Below, one piece after another: positions 50,901 to 62,469 of a stretch of DNA of 64,000 nt. Positions within the stretch are counted from its first letter, which is position 1, and each line of letters begins with the position of its first letter. A program made the translations under genes and the position numbers. The stretch spans positions 124,001 to 188,000 of the forward strand of contig JAMXBD010001370.1 of assembly GCA_024138025.1 (NCBI GenBank). The letters are read 5' to 3'. The notes under the pieces were generated by a model, which saw only the letters and a list, made by a program, of their open reading frames with translations, was not told the DNA's origin and ran no database searches. Origin of the DNA: Combretum micranthum (Eukaryota > Streptophyta > Magnoliopsida > Myrtales > Combretaceae).

Positions 50901-53000
50901 ATCCTAGCTTAAAGCTCATGAGGATTTTTGAGTGAAATCACACATGAATAATCTTGCCATTACATGTTTTTAAGGCAGTAGGGTGTAGATCTATTACCTA
51001 TTTAGTGTTTGGAACAAGAAAACTTGAAGAAAACAAAATTTTGGGTGTGTGTGTGTGTAGAGAGAGAGAGGCTCATGGTTGCAAGGAGGAGAGGAGGAGG
51101 GAGTTTTGCAAAAATTTTCTAAATTGAAAATGAAGAAGAAAGAAAGAAAGTGAAATGGTAAAAGCATAAAGGGGTATTTATAGAAAATGAGATTAGGGTT
51201 TGCTTTAGTTACATAAAGAAAAAATAAAGCGAAATTGGAGAGAGGAGAGGGAACATGGGGCGCTAGTTTTGGGAGGAAATGAGAGAGAGAGAGATCTTTT
51301 GTTTTGTGTTGTGTAAGTTTCAAAAATTAAATAAGTAATTTAAGTAATAAAATTGTATTGGAAAAGTAAATTGTAAGAAATAGGATGTGAGGATGTAAGA
51401 GATAGGTTATAAGGATGTAAGAAGTAGAGTATGAGTGGTTGTACATAATGAATAGTATGAAAAAAATCAAAAAGTAGATTAGACAATTAAAGTACCGGTA
51501 GTAAAGAAAATACAATAAAAGGTTATAACTATCTTTTATAACCCGAAAAATTCTATAACTGATATATTTGGAAATCTTATGAAATTACGAGTCTAACGGT
51601 ACTAATATCATATTTTTAATATCTCGAGCCTTGGGACATGCTTTTCAAAGTCTGTATTCGATCGGGTTGGAAATAGGTTGTAAATTCGCTAATCTGATCT
51701 TTTTAAGCACGCTAATATTATTACGAACTAAACTACACTCTTCACTCCTATTTCGACTTCTTGGTTTAGTAACGCGGGGTTGCCGGATCTAAACTGCTAG
51801 GGATTCCTGGGAATTTGTTGACTTAAGGTTTCTGGTTGACTTTCCGGTTTATGGTTTGAACTTGATATTACCCTAAAAATTAAGGGTTTACACATGAGAA
51901 TTGAACTCACGACCTCATGGTTATACAACTAAATACTTAACCACTAAAGTGTACCTATTCTTATGTATTTGTTTGCTCTTTATAACACACATATAATATA
52001 ATTTTTTTGTTTTTGAAAAAGTACAAAAAAAAAAAAATAATCATGTCAATTTTGAAACAACATGAATATTAAATGTTGGCATTTCTCTCAGTTTAATTAA
52101 TAGGACCGTTCAATCTTATAGATGTAGAGTTCTTCATGGGATAGTAACGCACATATCACATTTATCTTGTACTTTACATGTGACTTTAAAGTGTTTATAA
52201 GGCGATAAAACTCGATAGTATGATGACCTGAAAAGAATGATGGGGAGGAGGAAAAAATAATCTCAATGTCTCAAAAGCACAAGTGACAGTAATGGTAATC
52301 AAGTCAAGGGAGATGATGAGATCTAAATCTTGGAATCTATCACTATATGTTTATGAAGTGTTTCCAAATGAAGATAAAGATTTCTTCAAGTAATGGGGAT
52401 GAATTTCAATTGTTTTAGAGCTTGTTTAGGTACCATGAATGAAATTTACCTTTAAAGAGAGAGAGAAGGAGAAAGACTAATCAATGTAATAAATGGATAT
52501 AAAAGTAAAAATTGTACACTTATGGAATTTGAACTCATGACCTCATGGGTATACAACTAAATACTTAACAACTAGAGTGTACTTATTCTTATGCGTTTGT
52601 TTACTCTATAATATAATATCATATTTTTTCTTTTTGAAAAAGTACAAAAAAATAATAATAATCATGCCAATGTTGGAACAACATGAATTAATTGTTGTCA
52701 TTTCTAGTAGTTTAATTAATAGAATTGTTCAATCTCTAGGATAGTCATGCACGTATCACATAGATTTTGTACCTTAGATGTGACTTTAGAGTGTTGATAA
52801 TACAAATGATAGGGAGGAGGAATAAATAATCTTCAGTATCTCAAATGCATATGTGACAATGACGGGTATCAAGTTAAGGGAGATGATGAGATCCAAATCA
52901 TGGAATTGATCACTAGGATCCTTGTGAAGTGTTTCGAAATGAAGATAAAGATTTCTTCAAGTATTAGGGATAAATTTTGAGGGTTTTAGAGGTTTTTGAG
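47988..53000 (+). repeat. Tandem duplication of about 0.6 kb, first unit interrupted by copy B
   Basis: Unit 1 is 47988-48058 plus 51898-52428, and unit 2 is 52429 to about 53000. Both start 'ggtaccatgaatgaa' and share 'aattgtacac', 'gacctcat', 'atacaactaaatacttaac' and 'aagataaagatttcttcaag' in order. In unit 2 the corresponding site (about 52517-52526) is uninterrupted. That proves copy B inserted into unit 1. Confidence 0.88.
48059..51892 (-). mobile_element. Solo LTR 'copy B' (3834 bp), target duplication CATGA
   Basis: The ends are TGTCACGCTCT and AAGGGTTTACA, flanked by CATGA (48054-48058 and 51893-51897). It is collinear with copy A throughout, but its right end corresponds to position 41631 of copy A, 479 bp short of the end of A. 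Because the duplication is perfect, this shorter terminus was the one used at integration. The minus-strand TATA motif is at 51183-51171, with a (TC)n-rich leader. An (AT)n tract sits at about 48343-48364. Confidence 0.9.
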
Positions 53001-54980
53001 AGTGCACAAGTGGCAACACAAGCTGTATTGGAAGCTGTGTTGAAATTAGAAGCATGTTAAAAAAATGTAATATTTTGTAGTCAACGCAAGCAAAGTACAC
53101 AGTTGTGTTTGGGTCCGTGTTGAAGCTAAAGTGTGATAATTTTACACGTATGAAGGTACACGGCCTAACTTGTGTTGAAGGTCATGCAGAACTCAGATTT
53201 GTTATATTTTCTTTATTTTGTTTTATTTCGTGAGTTTTTATTTGAAATTTGTTATGGGTATTTTAATATTTTGTTAGTCTTTTATTATGGTTTTGGACTA
53301 CTATAAATAATCATTTATCTTGTCATATACTCAAGATTAGTTTTTGAACAAAATTTATCTCTATAAGAGTTTCTTACTCTTAAACCCAACTCTTATCAAT
53401 TAATTTCCTTTAGTTGTGGTAGGTGTAATCATGAGCGAATCTTTGTGGATAGTATCAACCATTCACAAGTGTCTACGAGATCTTCTTTTCTTGATGATTC
53501 ATATCCAAGATAAGCAAGGTTTCATCTATCAATCAATTTAACTCTAATTTCAACTTCGTAGTAGGATCTTTGCTCACTAGGATCAAGAGTTGCCTATCTG
53601 ATTCTCCTATGGAATGCTGTTTGTATTCTTTTTTAAAATGTTGGAAATGAGAATGAGTGACTAATTATTCATAGGCATTTGATATGGATGAGTACCGTCA
53701 AATCAACTTAGTGAATGACAGATGGACAAGATGGAGCATGGCTCATGTCATGCTTGTCATGAACTAGCTCATAATAGGTCAATGCCAATTATTACTCTTC
53801 CATATGCATGAGCTTGTTTAAAAGAGGTTAGATGCAGCGAATCAATTGAATGATCTCTATTTTGAGATTATGAAGCCAAATCTCCCCAAGTCATCTCAAT
53901 AAATAAGTTGGATTCACTAGACCTTATTACCTAGACTGCAAGTTAGATCTAAATAATAATAATTTTTTAAGCTCCTTTAGACTATTAAAATTTTATTAAA
54001 TCAAATGTTATAAATATGTTAACAATAACTTGATAGGTTAGACATTCCCATTAATGGCTTTAATAAAGCTATATTATCGGAATATGACCAGTCACAACCT
54101 ATGCTAATTATAGGCCATCAACAAATATATTTAGCAATTAAATTGTTTAGATGATTTTATTAAATTAACTAAATGTGTTATGTAGCAAATAATATTTATG
54201 GAAAAATGGATGAATCATGAATATCTAAAAGATTTTGAAGGCACAAATAAACAATATATAATATTTTACACATAGAGAGGACTTTGTTCAAATCAAATAA
54301 ATGAGAATTGTTTTTAAGTTGCTTTGTTCAAATAGTTTATAGTGACATTTTAACAAAATATCATAAAATATGAAAAGTGTCAAGAGACACTTTGTTTTGA
54401 TGTCACAAGAGTGACAATAGAATTAAAGTAGCTGGTGCATTATTAGCAAACACTTCTTTTAAATGTTACTCTAATGGCACTCAAATAAATTATATGGAAA
54501 TGATTTCTTTTCAAGGAAATAACACATAATATGTTATAACATCATTTTATATATTTTGTTAAAATAAATTATTTGTTTACTATGTCACACCCCAAGGATG
54601 CCCTATGTGGTGCAATATCGCCATGCACAACAAGCTTAGAAATGACTTCCCTATCTTTTAAAAGCTTCACATATTGTGTAGAAGCATTCTTGATTATGAG
54701 GTAACCAAGGAGGCTTACAACTAAGGGTAGGAAAAAAAAACCAAGCAAACCAAAAATTCATTTTTCATATCAATTAAGCTTGGTTCTTGATTTCGTTCAA
54801 AGATGAGGGTTTGGCTCATGGTTCAACTCAAGACCCCTAAACAAACCATTCTATAATTAAAAAAAAATTCTCAACATAAATATGAATAACAATTGCTAAC
54901 TGCTTGGCACAACTAAAAAATTCAATACCCTAGAAGCCTAGAATCTGTCACTCATTATCACTATTACTGTGTCTATGTTT
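53000..54980 (+). other. LTR-like and unassigned sequence upstream of gag, no gene seen
   Basis: A repetitive block ('gctgtattgg', 'agctgtgttgaa', 'ttgtgttgaagg', 53020-53190) precedes a TATAAATAA motif (53302-53310) and a pyrimidine-containing leader, as in the other LTRs. No boundaries or primer-binding site were found, so it cannot be assigned to the gag-pol remnant that follows. Confidence 0.35.
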
Positions 54981-54989
54981 AACCTATTA

Positions 54990-56100
54990 AAATTCCTCCA
55001 ACAAGAAGAGTACCTGATGTTGGTTCCTCTAGAGTTGGAGAGGGGGAAGAGAATAGATAGTAGCCATAAGTTAATCATTCGATCCAAAGTTTGGATTTAC
55101 TACCACCAACGCCTCCACTTGTAGGTCAACAAGTACCAATAGATCCTGCATAACTCATGTAGGCTATGAATACCCTTCTAGGGGTAGTCAATCAGCAACA
55201 ACAAGATATGAGACAAGATATGCAAATTATACAGGCAAATGCTGCGGCCTGGAGGCAGGAGACCTAGAGAAATAATGGGAATGGAGGAAATGGAGTCAGG
55301 CAAGCGGATGTGCTAAGCCTTAATAAATTTGTAGATCTGGTATACAAGTTTGAGCCAATGCTAAGGAAACCATTGGATGCTCAACTATGGATGAAAGAGG
55401 TTGAGAAAACTTTTGCTGCTCTGGACATAGTAGAAAATAAGAAAGTGGACTATGCCTCCTATTTGCTGATTGAGAGGGCTAATAAATGGTGGATGAGCAC
55501 CAAACGACATATGGCTAGAGTAGTTACTTAGCAAATGTTCCAATAGGCTTTCTACAGGGAGTTTTTCCGTAATAGTGTAAAGTAAAAGATGCTCCAGGAA
55601 TATTATACCCTGCATCAGGGTAAGATAACTGTAGAGTAATATGAAGCAGAACTGCACAGGCTGATGAGATTTCTTTTAGATCCTCTGATAGAAAGTAAAG
55701 AAGTCAAGGTGAGCAGGTTCATTACAAGGCTGAAGCCTGAGATATAATATCAGGTGAACTTAATGGATTTAACCAACTATTCAACAGTGGTCAATAAAGC
55801 AAAGACTGTGGAGTAGGGTCTGAATAGGATGAAGAGTCATGAGCACCAAAGAGGTCAAATCTACTTAGGGAAGAGACCAGCTTCTAGTGTTATGACTCAA
55901 GACAGAGCAAAGAGACCTGTTACACCGCATTTTAGATCAGCAGTTCAGAGTGTTGAAAAGAAATGTGGTTAACGCCTTGGACCTCATGACATAAAGGATT
56001 GTAAATGGCTTGAGAATGCTTGTTTCTCATGTGGAAAGGTTGGACATAGCCACAAATTTTGCATAGATAGAGTCCTCCCACAGGTATTTTGTTTCAAGTG
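54990..56100 (+). pseudogene. Ty3/gypsy gag, copy 1 (broken)
   Basis: A retrotransposon Gag core (for example FEPMLRKPLDAQLWMKEVEK and YASYLLIERANKWWMST, about 55340-55500) is followed by a C-terminal CCHC zinc knuckle CFSCGKVGHSHKFC (about 56017-56058). Several in-frame stops, mostly TAG where Gln is expected, interrupt it: 55528-55530 is shared with copy 2, and the TAG near 55267 is private to this copy. The copy ends abruptly inside the second knuckle, where it joins the start of copy 2. Confidence 0.85.
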
Positions 56101-57043
56101 TGTAGGCTATGAATACCCTTATAGGGGTAGTCAATCAGCAATAGCAAGATATGAGACAAGATATGCAAATTATACAGGCAAATGCTGCGGCCTGGAGGCA
56201 AGAGACCCAAAGAAATAATGGGAATGGAGGAAATGAGGTCAGGCAAGCAGATGTGCTAAGCCTTAATAAATTTGTAGATCTAGTATACAAGTTTGAGCCA
56301 ATGCTAAGGAAACCATTGGATGCTCAACTATGGATGAAAGAAATTGAGAAAACTTTTGCTACTCTGGACATAGTAGAAAATAAGAAAGCAGACTATGCCT
56401 CCTATTTGCTGATTGAGAGGGCTAATAAATGGTGGATGAGCACCAAACGACATATGGCTGGAGTAGTTACTTAGCAAATGTTCCAATAGGCTTTCTACAG
56501 GGAGTTTTTCCGTAATAGTGTGAAGTAAAAGATGCTCTAGGAATATTATACCCTGCATCAGGGTAAGATAACTGTAGAGTAATATGAAGCAGAATTGCAC
56601 AAGCTAATGAGATTTCTTCTAGATCCTCTTAAAGAAAGTAAAGAAGTTAAGGTGAGCAGGTTCATTACAAGGTTGAAGCCTGAGATATAATATCAGGTGA
56701 ACTTAATGGATTTAACCAACTATTCAACAGTGGTCAATAAAGCAAAGACCATGGAGTAGGGTCTGAATAAGATGAAGAGTCATGAGCACCAAAGAGGTCA
56801 AATCTACTTAGGGAAGAGACTAGTTTTTAGTGTTATGACTCAAGACAGAGGAAAGAGACCTGTTACACCACATTTTAGATCAGCAGTTTAGAGTGTTGAA
56901 AAGAAATATGGTTGATGCCTTGGACCTCATGACATAAAGGATTGTAAATGGCTTGAGAATGCTTGTTTTTCATGTGGAAAGGTTGGACATAGCCACAAAT
57001 TTTGCATAGACAGAGTCCTCCCACAGGTATTTTGTTTCAAGTG
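55158..57043 (+). repeat. 943-bp tandem duplication of gag
   Basis: Unit 1 (55158-56100) and unit 2 (56101-57043) both begin 'tgtaggctatgaataccctt' and differ at scattered, mostly transition, sites. The junction 'caagtg/tgtagg' carries about 2 bp of microhomology. Shared stop codons show the gene was already broken when duplicated. Confidence 0.9.
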
Positions 57044-57150
57044 TGGATAGAGATGACATCGAGTAGTTAAATGTAAGGAAGCTAGAAATCGAGTAATTCC
57101 AAGAGTTCAGATTGGCACGAATCATTATTCTGGTTAGGGACAAAGAGCAC
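56101..57150 (+). pseudogene. Ty3/gypsy gag, copy 2 (broken)
   Basis: It is the same Gag core as copy 1 with the same zinc knuckle CFSCGKVGHSHKFC (about 56960-57001). Here it continues into a second knuckle beginning CFKCG at about 57030, whose next codon is a stop. The stop at 56889-56891 (TAG) is CAG in copy 1, so it arose after the duplication. The stop at 56472-56474 is shared. Confidence 0.85.
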
Positions 57151-57179
57151 CAGCTCAAGTATATGCTCTCCAGCATGGG

Positions 57180-57560
57180 GACACATCCAGTGTTAACACT
57201 ATTATGGGTATGTTTCCTATACTCCTGCATAGCGTATAGGTGTTATTTGATACTGGTGTGAGTTTTTCTTATGTATATATTATGAGATGTTTATATTTGT
57301 TTGTTGGGTACATGTTGAGCATATGTCTGAAAGCTTATCTGTAAGTACACCATTGGGAAGTGGATCTATGTTGATTATGATTTGTAAGAATGTGAATGTA
57401 AAAATAGAAGGTAGGCATTTACCTGCAAATCTTGTAGTCTTAGATATGTTAGATTTTGATGTAATTTTGGGAGTAGATTGCTTGGTGAAATATCATGCTG
57501 TAATAGATTGTCACAACCTAGTGGTAGAATTTAGTTTTTCGGATGGAGGCTAGTTTGTTT
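57180..57560 (+). pseudogene. Ty3/gypsy aspartic protease (broken)
   Basis: The catalytic Asp-Thr-Gly triplet is encoded at 57249-57257 in a hydrophobic context (VLFDTGVSFSYV). The C-terminal protease signature MLDFDVILGVDCLVKYH (about 57449-57500) follows but lies in another frame, so at least one frameshift separates them. Pepsin-like retroelement proteases act as homodimers that process the polyprotein. Confidence 0.8.
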
Positions 57561-58617
57561 ATAAGCTTGAAGTGTAAAGACCTCTAATTCTACCTATATG
57601 TGAGTTGTTAGGAAGATCAACTTTGGTTGCTATGATGATGGAATATAAACAGAAGATATATCCTTCTTGGATACATGTGTTAATACCCATAAGTTTTTCC
57701 AGAAGATTTACTAAGGTTGCCACTAGAGAGAGAAGTGGAGTTTTGTATTGACTTGGGGCGAGGTACTACATCTATTTCAAAGATACCATATTGCATGGAT
57801 CCTATAGAACTTGCAGAGCTCAAAGTGCAACTAGATGATCCGTTGAAGAAGAAGTTTATCAGACCAAGTGTTTCACCTTGGGGAGCTCCAATTTTATTTG
57901 TAAAGAAGAAGGATGGTGGTATGAAATTATGCATAGAATACTAAGAGCTGAATCATGTGACTATCAAGAACAAGTATCCTTTACCAATGATAGATCATTT
58001 ATTTGATTAGCTGGCAGGAGCAAAGGTGTTTCAAAGATTGATCTAAGATCAGGATATCACCAGCTGAGGGGTAGAGCAGGGGATATAGAGAAGTTAGCTT
58101 TCAGGACCAAGTATGGGCACTATGAATTTGTTGTCATGCCTTTTGGTCTTACCAATGTACCAACCCTTTTTATGGACCTCATGAACACAGTCTTTAGAGA
58201 TTATTTGACTTTTTTGTAGTAGTATTTATTAATGATGTGCTGTTGTACTCTAAATTAAAAGAAGAACATCTGAGGTTGGTTCTGACCTGATTGTAGAATG
58301 AGAAATTGTATGCCAACTTTACAAAGTGTGAGTTATGGTTAAAACAAGGTTCTTTCTTAAGGCATGTTGTAGATGGAAATAGAATATCTGTAAACCTTGA
58401 GAAAGTGAAAGTTGTTGTTGAATGGCCAAGACCTAAGAATGTGTTAGAAATCAGAAGTTTTCTAGGAATGGTAGGATATTACAAAAGATTTGTAGAAGTA
58501 TTTTCCAAAATTGCAAGTCCATTAAACAGGTTGACATAAAAGGGGCAAAGTATGAATGGAGTGAAGACTATGAAAGCAGCTTTCAACAATTGAAAAACAA
58601 GTTAGTATCTACCTAAA
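57560..58617 (+). pseudogene. Ty3/gypsy reverse transcriptase, 3'-truncated, catalytic Asp changed
   Basis: Recognisable blocks are [20 protein letters not shown] (about 57850-57905), VTIKNKYPLPMI (57958), DLRSGYHQL (about 58041), [10 protein letters not shown] (58128), the catalytic loop FINDVLLYSK (about 58225-58254), then ISVNLEKVKVVVEWPRPKN and IRSFLGMVGYYKRF. The usual two aspartates of the catalytic loop are Asn-Asp here (AAT at 58231-58233). Frameshifts lie near 58030 and 58210, with in-frame stops at 57942 and 58008. The homology fades just after the connection domain, near 58617. Confidence 0.85.
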
Positions 58618-58700
58618 TAGCTAGGGGAATCTTATGGAAAAACATAAAGGAACCAAGATTGGGGTCCCCTTAACCCTGACTTTGACAACATCCCTAGCTA
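58616..58700. repeat. Short inverted repeat at the 3' edge of the RT remnant
   Basis: ATAGCTAGGG (58616-58625) and CCCTAGCTAT (58691-58700) are exact reverse complements. They sit where coding similarity stops and may mark the rearrangement that truncated the element. Confidence 0.6.
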
Positions 58701-60040
58701 TGTCATACTATCATGGCATGACCTAAAAAGATGACACACAAACCTTGAGGTATACCGGGTATGCTAACATCCTACCACCTTAGATTGGTACTATCTATGG
58801 GGCATGATCTGCAACAATGTTACTTTATATTTAAAGCTTGCTAAGTACATGCAGAATCCATGCACAGCTTCCCATTGTAGTCACTAGCCACATATAGCAC
58901 CACTATATGTTTGCGATTAGTTGTAAAAAGGTCTAACTTATATAGGACATCATAAAAGTTCAACCACTTATTAACTTTGATGCGCGAAAGACGCCATTGT
59001 CTATTGAACTTATAGTTTTGTCATTAGTTGAATTAAAATAAAATATAGCTAATTTTGAGTCAAAGGCACTAATTGGTGAAAGATCATATGATTGGCTTTA
59101 TTATGCTAATTTGAGTAATGAAAAACAATTGCTATCGAAAGCCTGACATCACATTTCAAGCTGATACAAATAATGTAAAGTTTTTGGGCTTATTTTCATA
59201 GTTTCTAAATTGAAATATAAAAATCTAGTTGAAACTATTATATCGTTAGAGATTTTGAGTAAAAGAAAACCTTTAAATCATACAATGCCTAATGGTGCAC
59301 AAAGTCATTTTCCATGGGTTACCTCAAGATTGAGTGAAGATAAAGTTAAAAAATAGGTAAATGTATGATTAAAGGGAAAACATTTACTAAATGAGTTGTA
59401 AAGTAGGCAACCATATCCTTTCCAAGCAACAAATATTGCTTTTTGATTAAACAATTACTTAAGCTTGAGGAAAAACTCTTTGTCTAAAAGAGTAGTAATA
59501 TTAGACATGTAGGTTTCAACGATTATTACTATCCCTTTTATTACTACATCTAGATTAAATTGAATGAAAACAATCATGAATAGAATAATTTAATGAATGT
59601 GTTCATGAATAGATAAATTCATGAATAATGTGCTCATTAATAGATTCGTGAATAACTATATTCAATATATGATACAATGTATGAGGTTTGAGGAAATTCC
59701 GAAGTCTCATATATTAAGGAAAGAAAGGAGCTTACAATGGGATAAAATTATATAATGGGCCTAGCGAAGGAATACACTAATGGTCTTAACACCATTATAA
59801 CCAAAAACTTTAAGGTAATAGATTAATGGGTCTTCCCTCTCATAAATCCTTCACCTAATCTACTTATTTCCCATGTAAAACTTTTCTAACCTCATACTTA
59901 TATCCTAATAATCTCTTCCTCGGGTATAAGTTTCTACAATGGGCATAGATCTTACTCCCCCTCATGTGTAAACTCCGTGGTCTTTTTAAGAGCTTATTAA
60001 ATTGACTCCACTTAACCCGCTTTTTGTGTGGCTTGCTACT
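58700..60040. other. No gene seen
   Basis: AT-rich non-coding sequence with no recognised domain, repeat boundary or RNA gene. Confidence 0.5.
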
Positions 60041-60044
60041 CACA

Positions 60045-62156
60045 TGTAAAGCCCGTAATTTTGCACAAACCTAAATATGATAATTGCAAGAATGTAATAT
60101 AAAATTTTAAAAAGCCTCAAGAAAAGTTGCAAAAATTGCTCCTGATTTTTTGCGATTTAAGAATATCAAAATATGAGTAGTTTAATCGTAGTTTAAAAAT
60201 TAGAATTGTTACTGATATAATATAAAAATACAAAATGTAACTTCCCATGACTTATCACAATCAATGATCAATAATGAAACAATGGATTAAAAGTCTAAAA
60301 ACCATAAGTAAGGAGTCACAAGGAGGTGGTGATCGCAGGAGGGACAAATGTCATCCATCTAGAAGAAAGTAATTATAACCCCTAAAGTATGGATCTCAAA
60401 TAAAGAAGTTAATGATTGGATGGAAAATTGGAGAATACTAAATATCACCCTTATGATTATGAATAGAAAGTAGGATGCCATGCATAAATCTATTCACGAT
60501 TGACAGATTGCAGTATTGTGGGTTGATTTGGAAGAAGATACCAGGATTGGTGGGATATATAATAATCCTTAGAATTAGATTCCCAATAAAGAGATGATTA
60601 TGGAAATATCTTATATTGGTGCATGTGGGGATTTATGCGTTTGAGGTTAACTTAATGTTTGAATAAGTTGAACAAGAGGAAACCTAGGAAGTTATGGTTA
60701 TAAATAAGTAAAGATTTTGAATGGATGCGAAAAAGTAGGATACGAGTAATCCTATATTGTGATATTGGTGCATCTGATCAAAGTTATCTAATTCGAGAAA
60801 AATATCACATGTGGTGAAAATCAATTAATCTATATAGGAGAAATCAAACGAATAGACTTGGCTTGAATTCATGTAGTAGTTACTTAAGACGTTACAAGAA
60901 TTAGAGTTAAGGATAAAGTTGTTGATCATTAAAATATAGTTGGATCGATAGTTATTAGTCAATGAAGATGATTAGCTAAGAGAATGGAAGATACAATGTC
61001 TATTTAGACGGATATAAACTAAGATCCTGACGATATAAATGAGAAATTGTTAAATGAGTAATGAAGATAAGCAAGAATGAAGAACGAGGTAAACCTTTGA
61101 GATCTCCATATAGTCAACTAAGAGGGACATTGAGAGCGTAGGTTGGAATTAAATCACCAAAACCTAAAATTAGTAAAGTCAAAACCCTTGTTACTAAAGC
61201 TCGGACCTTACTCAAGAGACCTTAAACTCTAAAATCTTTTAGAAAACACTAGAAACATCTATAGATGTGAATCCCTTAGAATTTTGATAAGCAAGCCATA
61301 AAATTAGAGACAAGATTAAAACCTTACTTAGCCAATTCGATTTAGAACCTTAAGAATCCTAAACACGAACCAATAAATTTAATATACTTAGAAAATACAT
61401 TGTATAAAATTAGCCAATAAGACTCTGAGTTGACTGCCTAGGAAACCATGCCATTATTGTTATGAACTAATATCTGATAGATCATTTAATATGATGAAAA
61501 TTGTATCCAATGATTGTAATGTGAAATAACAAACACAAACTGAGAAACAAAATAATATAATAATGTAGACCGAAGTCATATTGAAAAATAAAATAGGACT
61601 TTACTCGAATAAAGCGAACATATGGTGATCCTTACACTTTTCGGTAAATGTAGATATGAATTCTAGAGTTAGTATCAAAACCATAATCTTAAAACTTATT
61701 CGAGTTAATTCAGAACCCTAGAAATGCTAAATGGGATCACATAAAGATTCAATAACCCTATGATATTAGATGAATTAGGTAAAGGCCAAAACTCTAAAGG
61801 TAAGTCATTTAGCAAAAACGTATCACCATAAAACAATCCAAAATATGATAGCTTAATCGATCCGAAAACCCTACACTAAACAATTCATTTGTCTTATCAC
61901 TAACACACAAATTGAGACAATATATATAAATAATATTTAATAATAAAATAATATAAATAATTTCCTATAATATAGTATATATTTCTCAAGTTAAAATTAT
62001 GCTAGTTAAACCAAGCATATCACGTAACCAAAACTCCACTTGCAAGAAAATTGTCACATGAAGTCAACTTTATGTCACTTTTGTCTTCTTTTTCTCTCTT
62101 TCCTCCTATTCTTCCTCAAAAAGTAAACCCTCCCCTCCCACCCCCCCACCCCCCCC

Positions 62157-62193
<37 letters not shown>

Positions 62194-62420
62194 TTTACCT
62201 TCCACTCTATAGATACTCTCATCCTCATGACTTTCTAGCAGTTTACAACACCACTTTCTAAACACTTCAAAACTCTCTCAAATCTTTCTCTCCCTCCTTT
62301 CTCCTAAAACTGGTGCCACCCTCTCCTATTCTCTCTCTCATATTTTTCTTTCAATTTTTCTCTCTCCTTCAACCCTATAAATACCCCTTTGTCGAGCCTG
62401 GATTTTTTCCACTCATCTTA
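60045..62420 (+). mobile_element. LTR-like copy D, plus-strand relative of copies A-C, 3' part missing
   Basis: 61680-61900 matches the reverse complement of 26700-27000 in copy C ('ttcaataaccctat', 'gatgaattaggtaaa', 'aatcgatccgaa'). 'ctcctaaaactggtgcc' at 62300 and TATAAATACC at 62376-62385 match the promoter region of copy B. It therefore carries the U3 and TATA of this family in plus orientation. TGTAAAGCCCG at 60045 is a possible LTR start, but the family match only begins near 61630. After about 62420 the sequence switches to another element, so the U5 is missing or displaced. Confidence 0.6.
62130..62192 (+). repeat. C-rich tract followed by (CT)n microsatellite
   Basis: Runs of seven or more C separated by single A or T bases (62137-62158) are followed by about 30 bases of (CT)n. 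The complementary strand has quadruplex potential. It lies upstream of the TATA motif of copy D. Confidence 0.8.
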
Positions 62421-62469
62421 TCTGGTTCATTTCTCTTAACCCGATTCACATTAAACCCGAACCTATTTA

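Larger units (their letters stand above)
54990..58617 (+). mobile_element. Degenerate Ty3/gypsy retrotransposon (gag duplicated, protease, partial RT)
   Basis: The order is gag, a second gag, protease and reverse transcriptase. The coding stops in the early RNase H region near 58617. RNase H proper, integrase and any chromodomain are absent, and no flanking LTR pair is recognised. Overall resemblance is to the chromovirus side of plant Ty3/gypsy elements. Premature stops and at least two frameshifts show it is inactive. Confidence 0.85.

Noticed and set aside
57680..57934. Minus-strand open frame opposite the reverse transcriptase
   Set aside because: It is the antisense shadow of the conserved RT start.
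54588..58710. TACTA as target duplication around the gag-pol remnant, with TGTCACACCCC at 54593 as a left end
   Set aside because: The right side has only a generic CA before TACTA, and the putative termini do not fit plus-strand coding in a truncated element.
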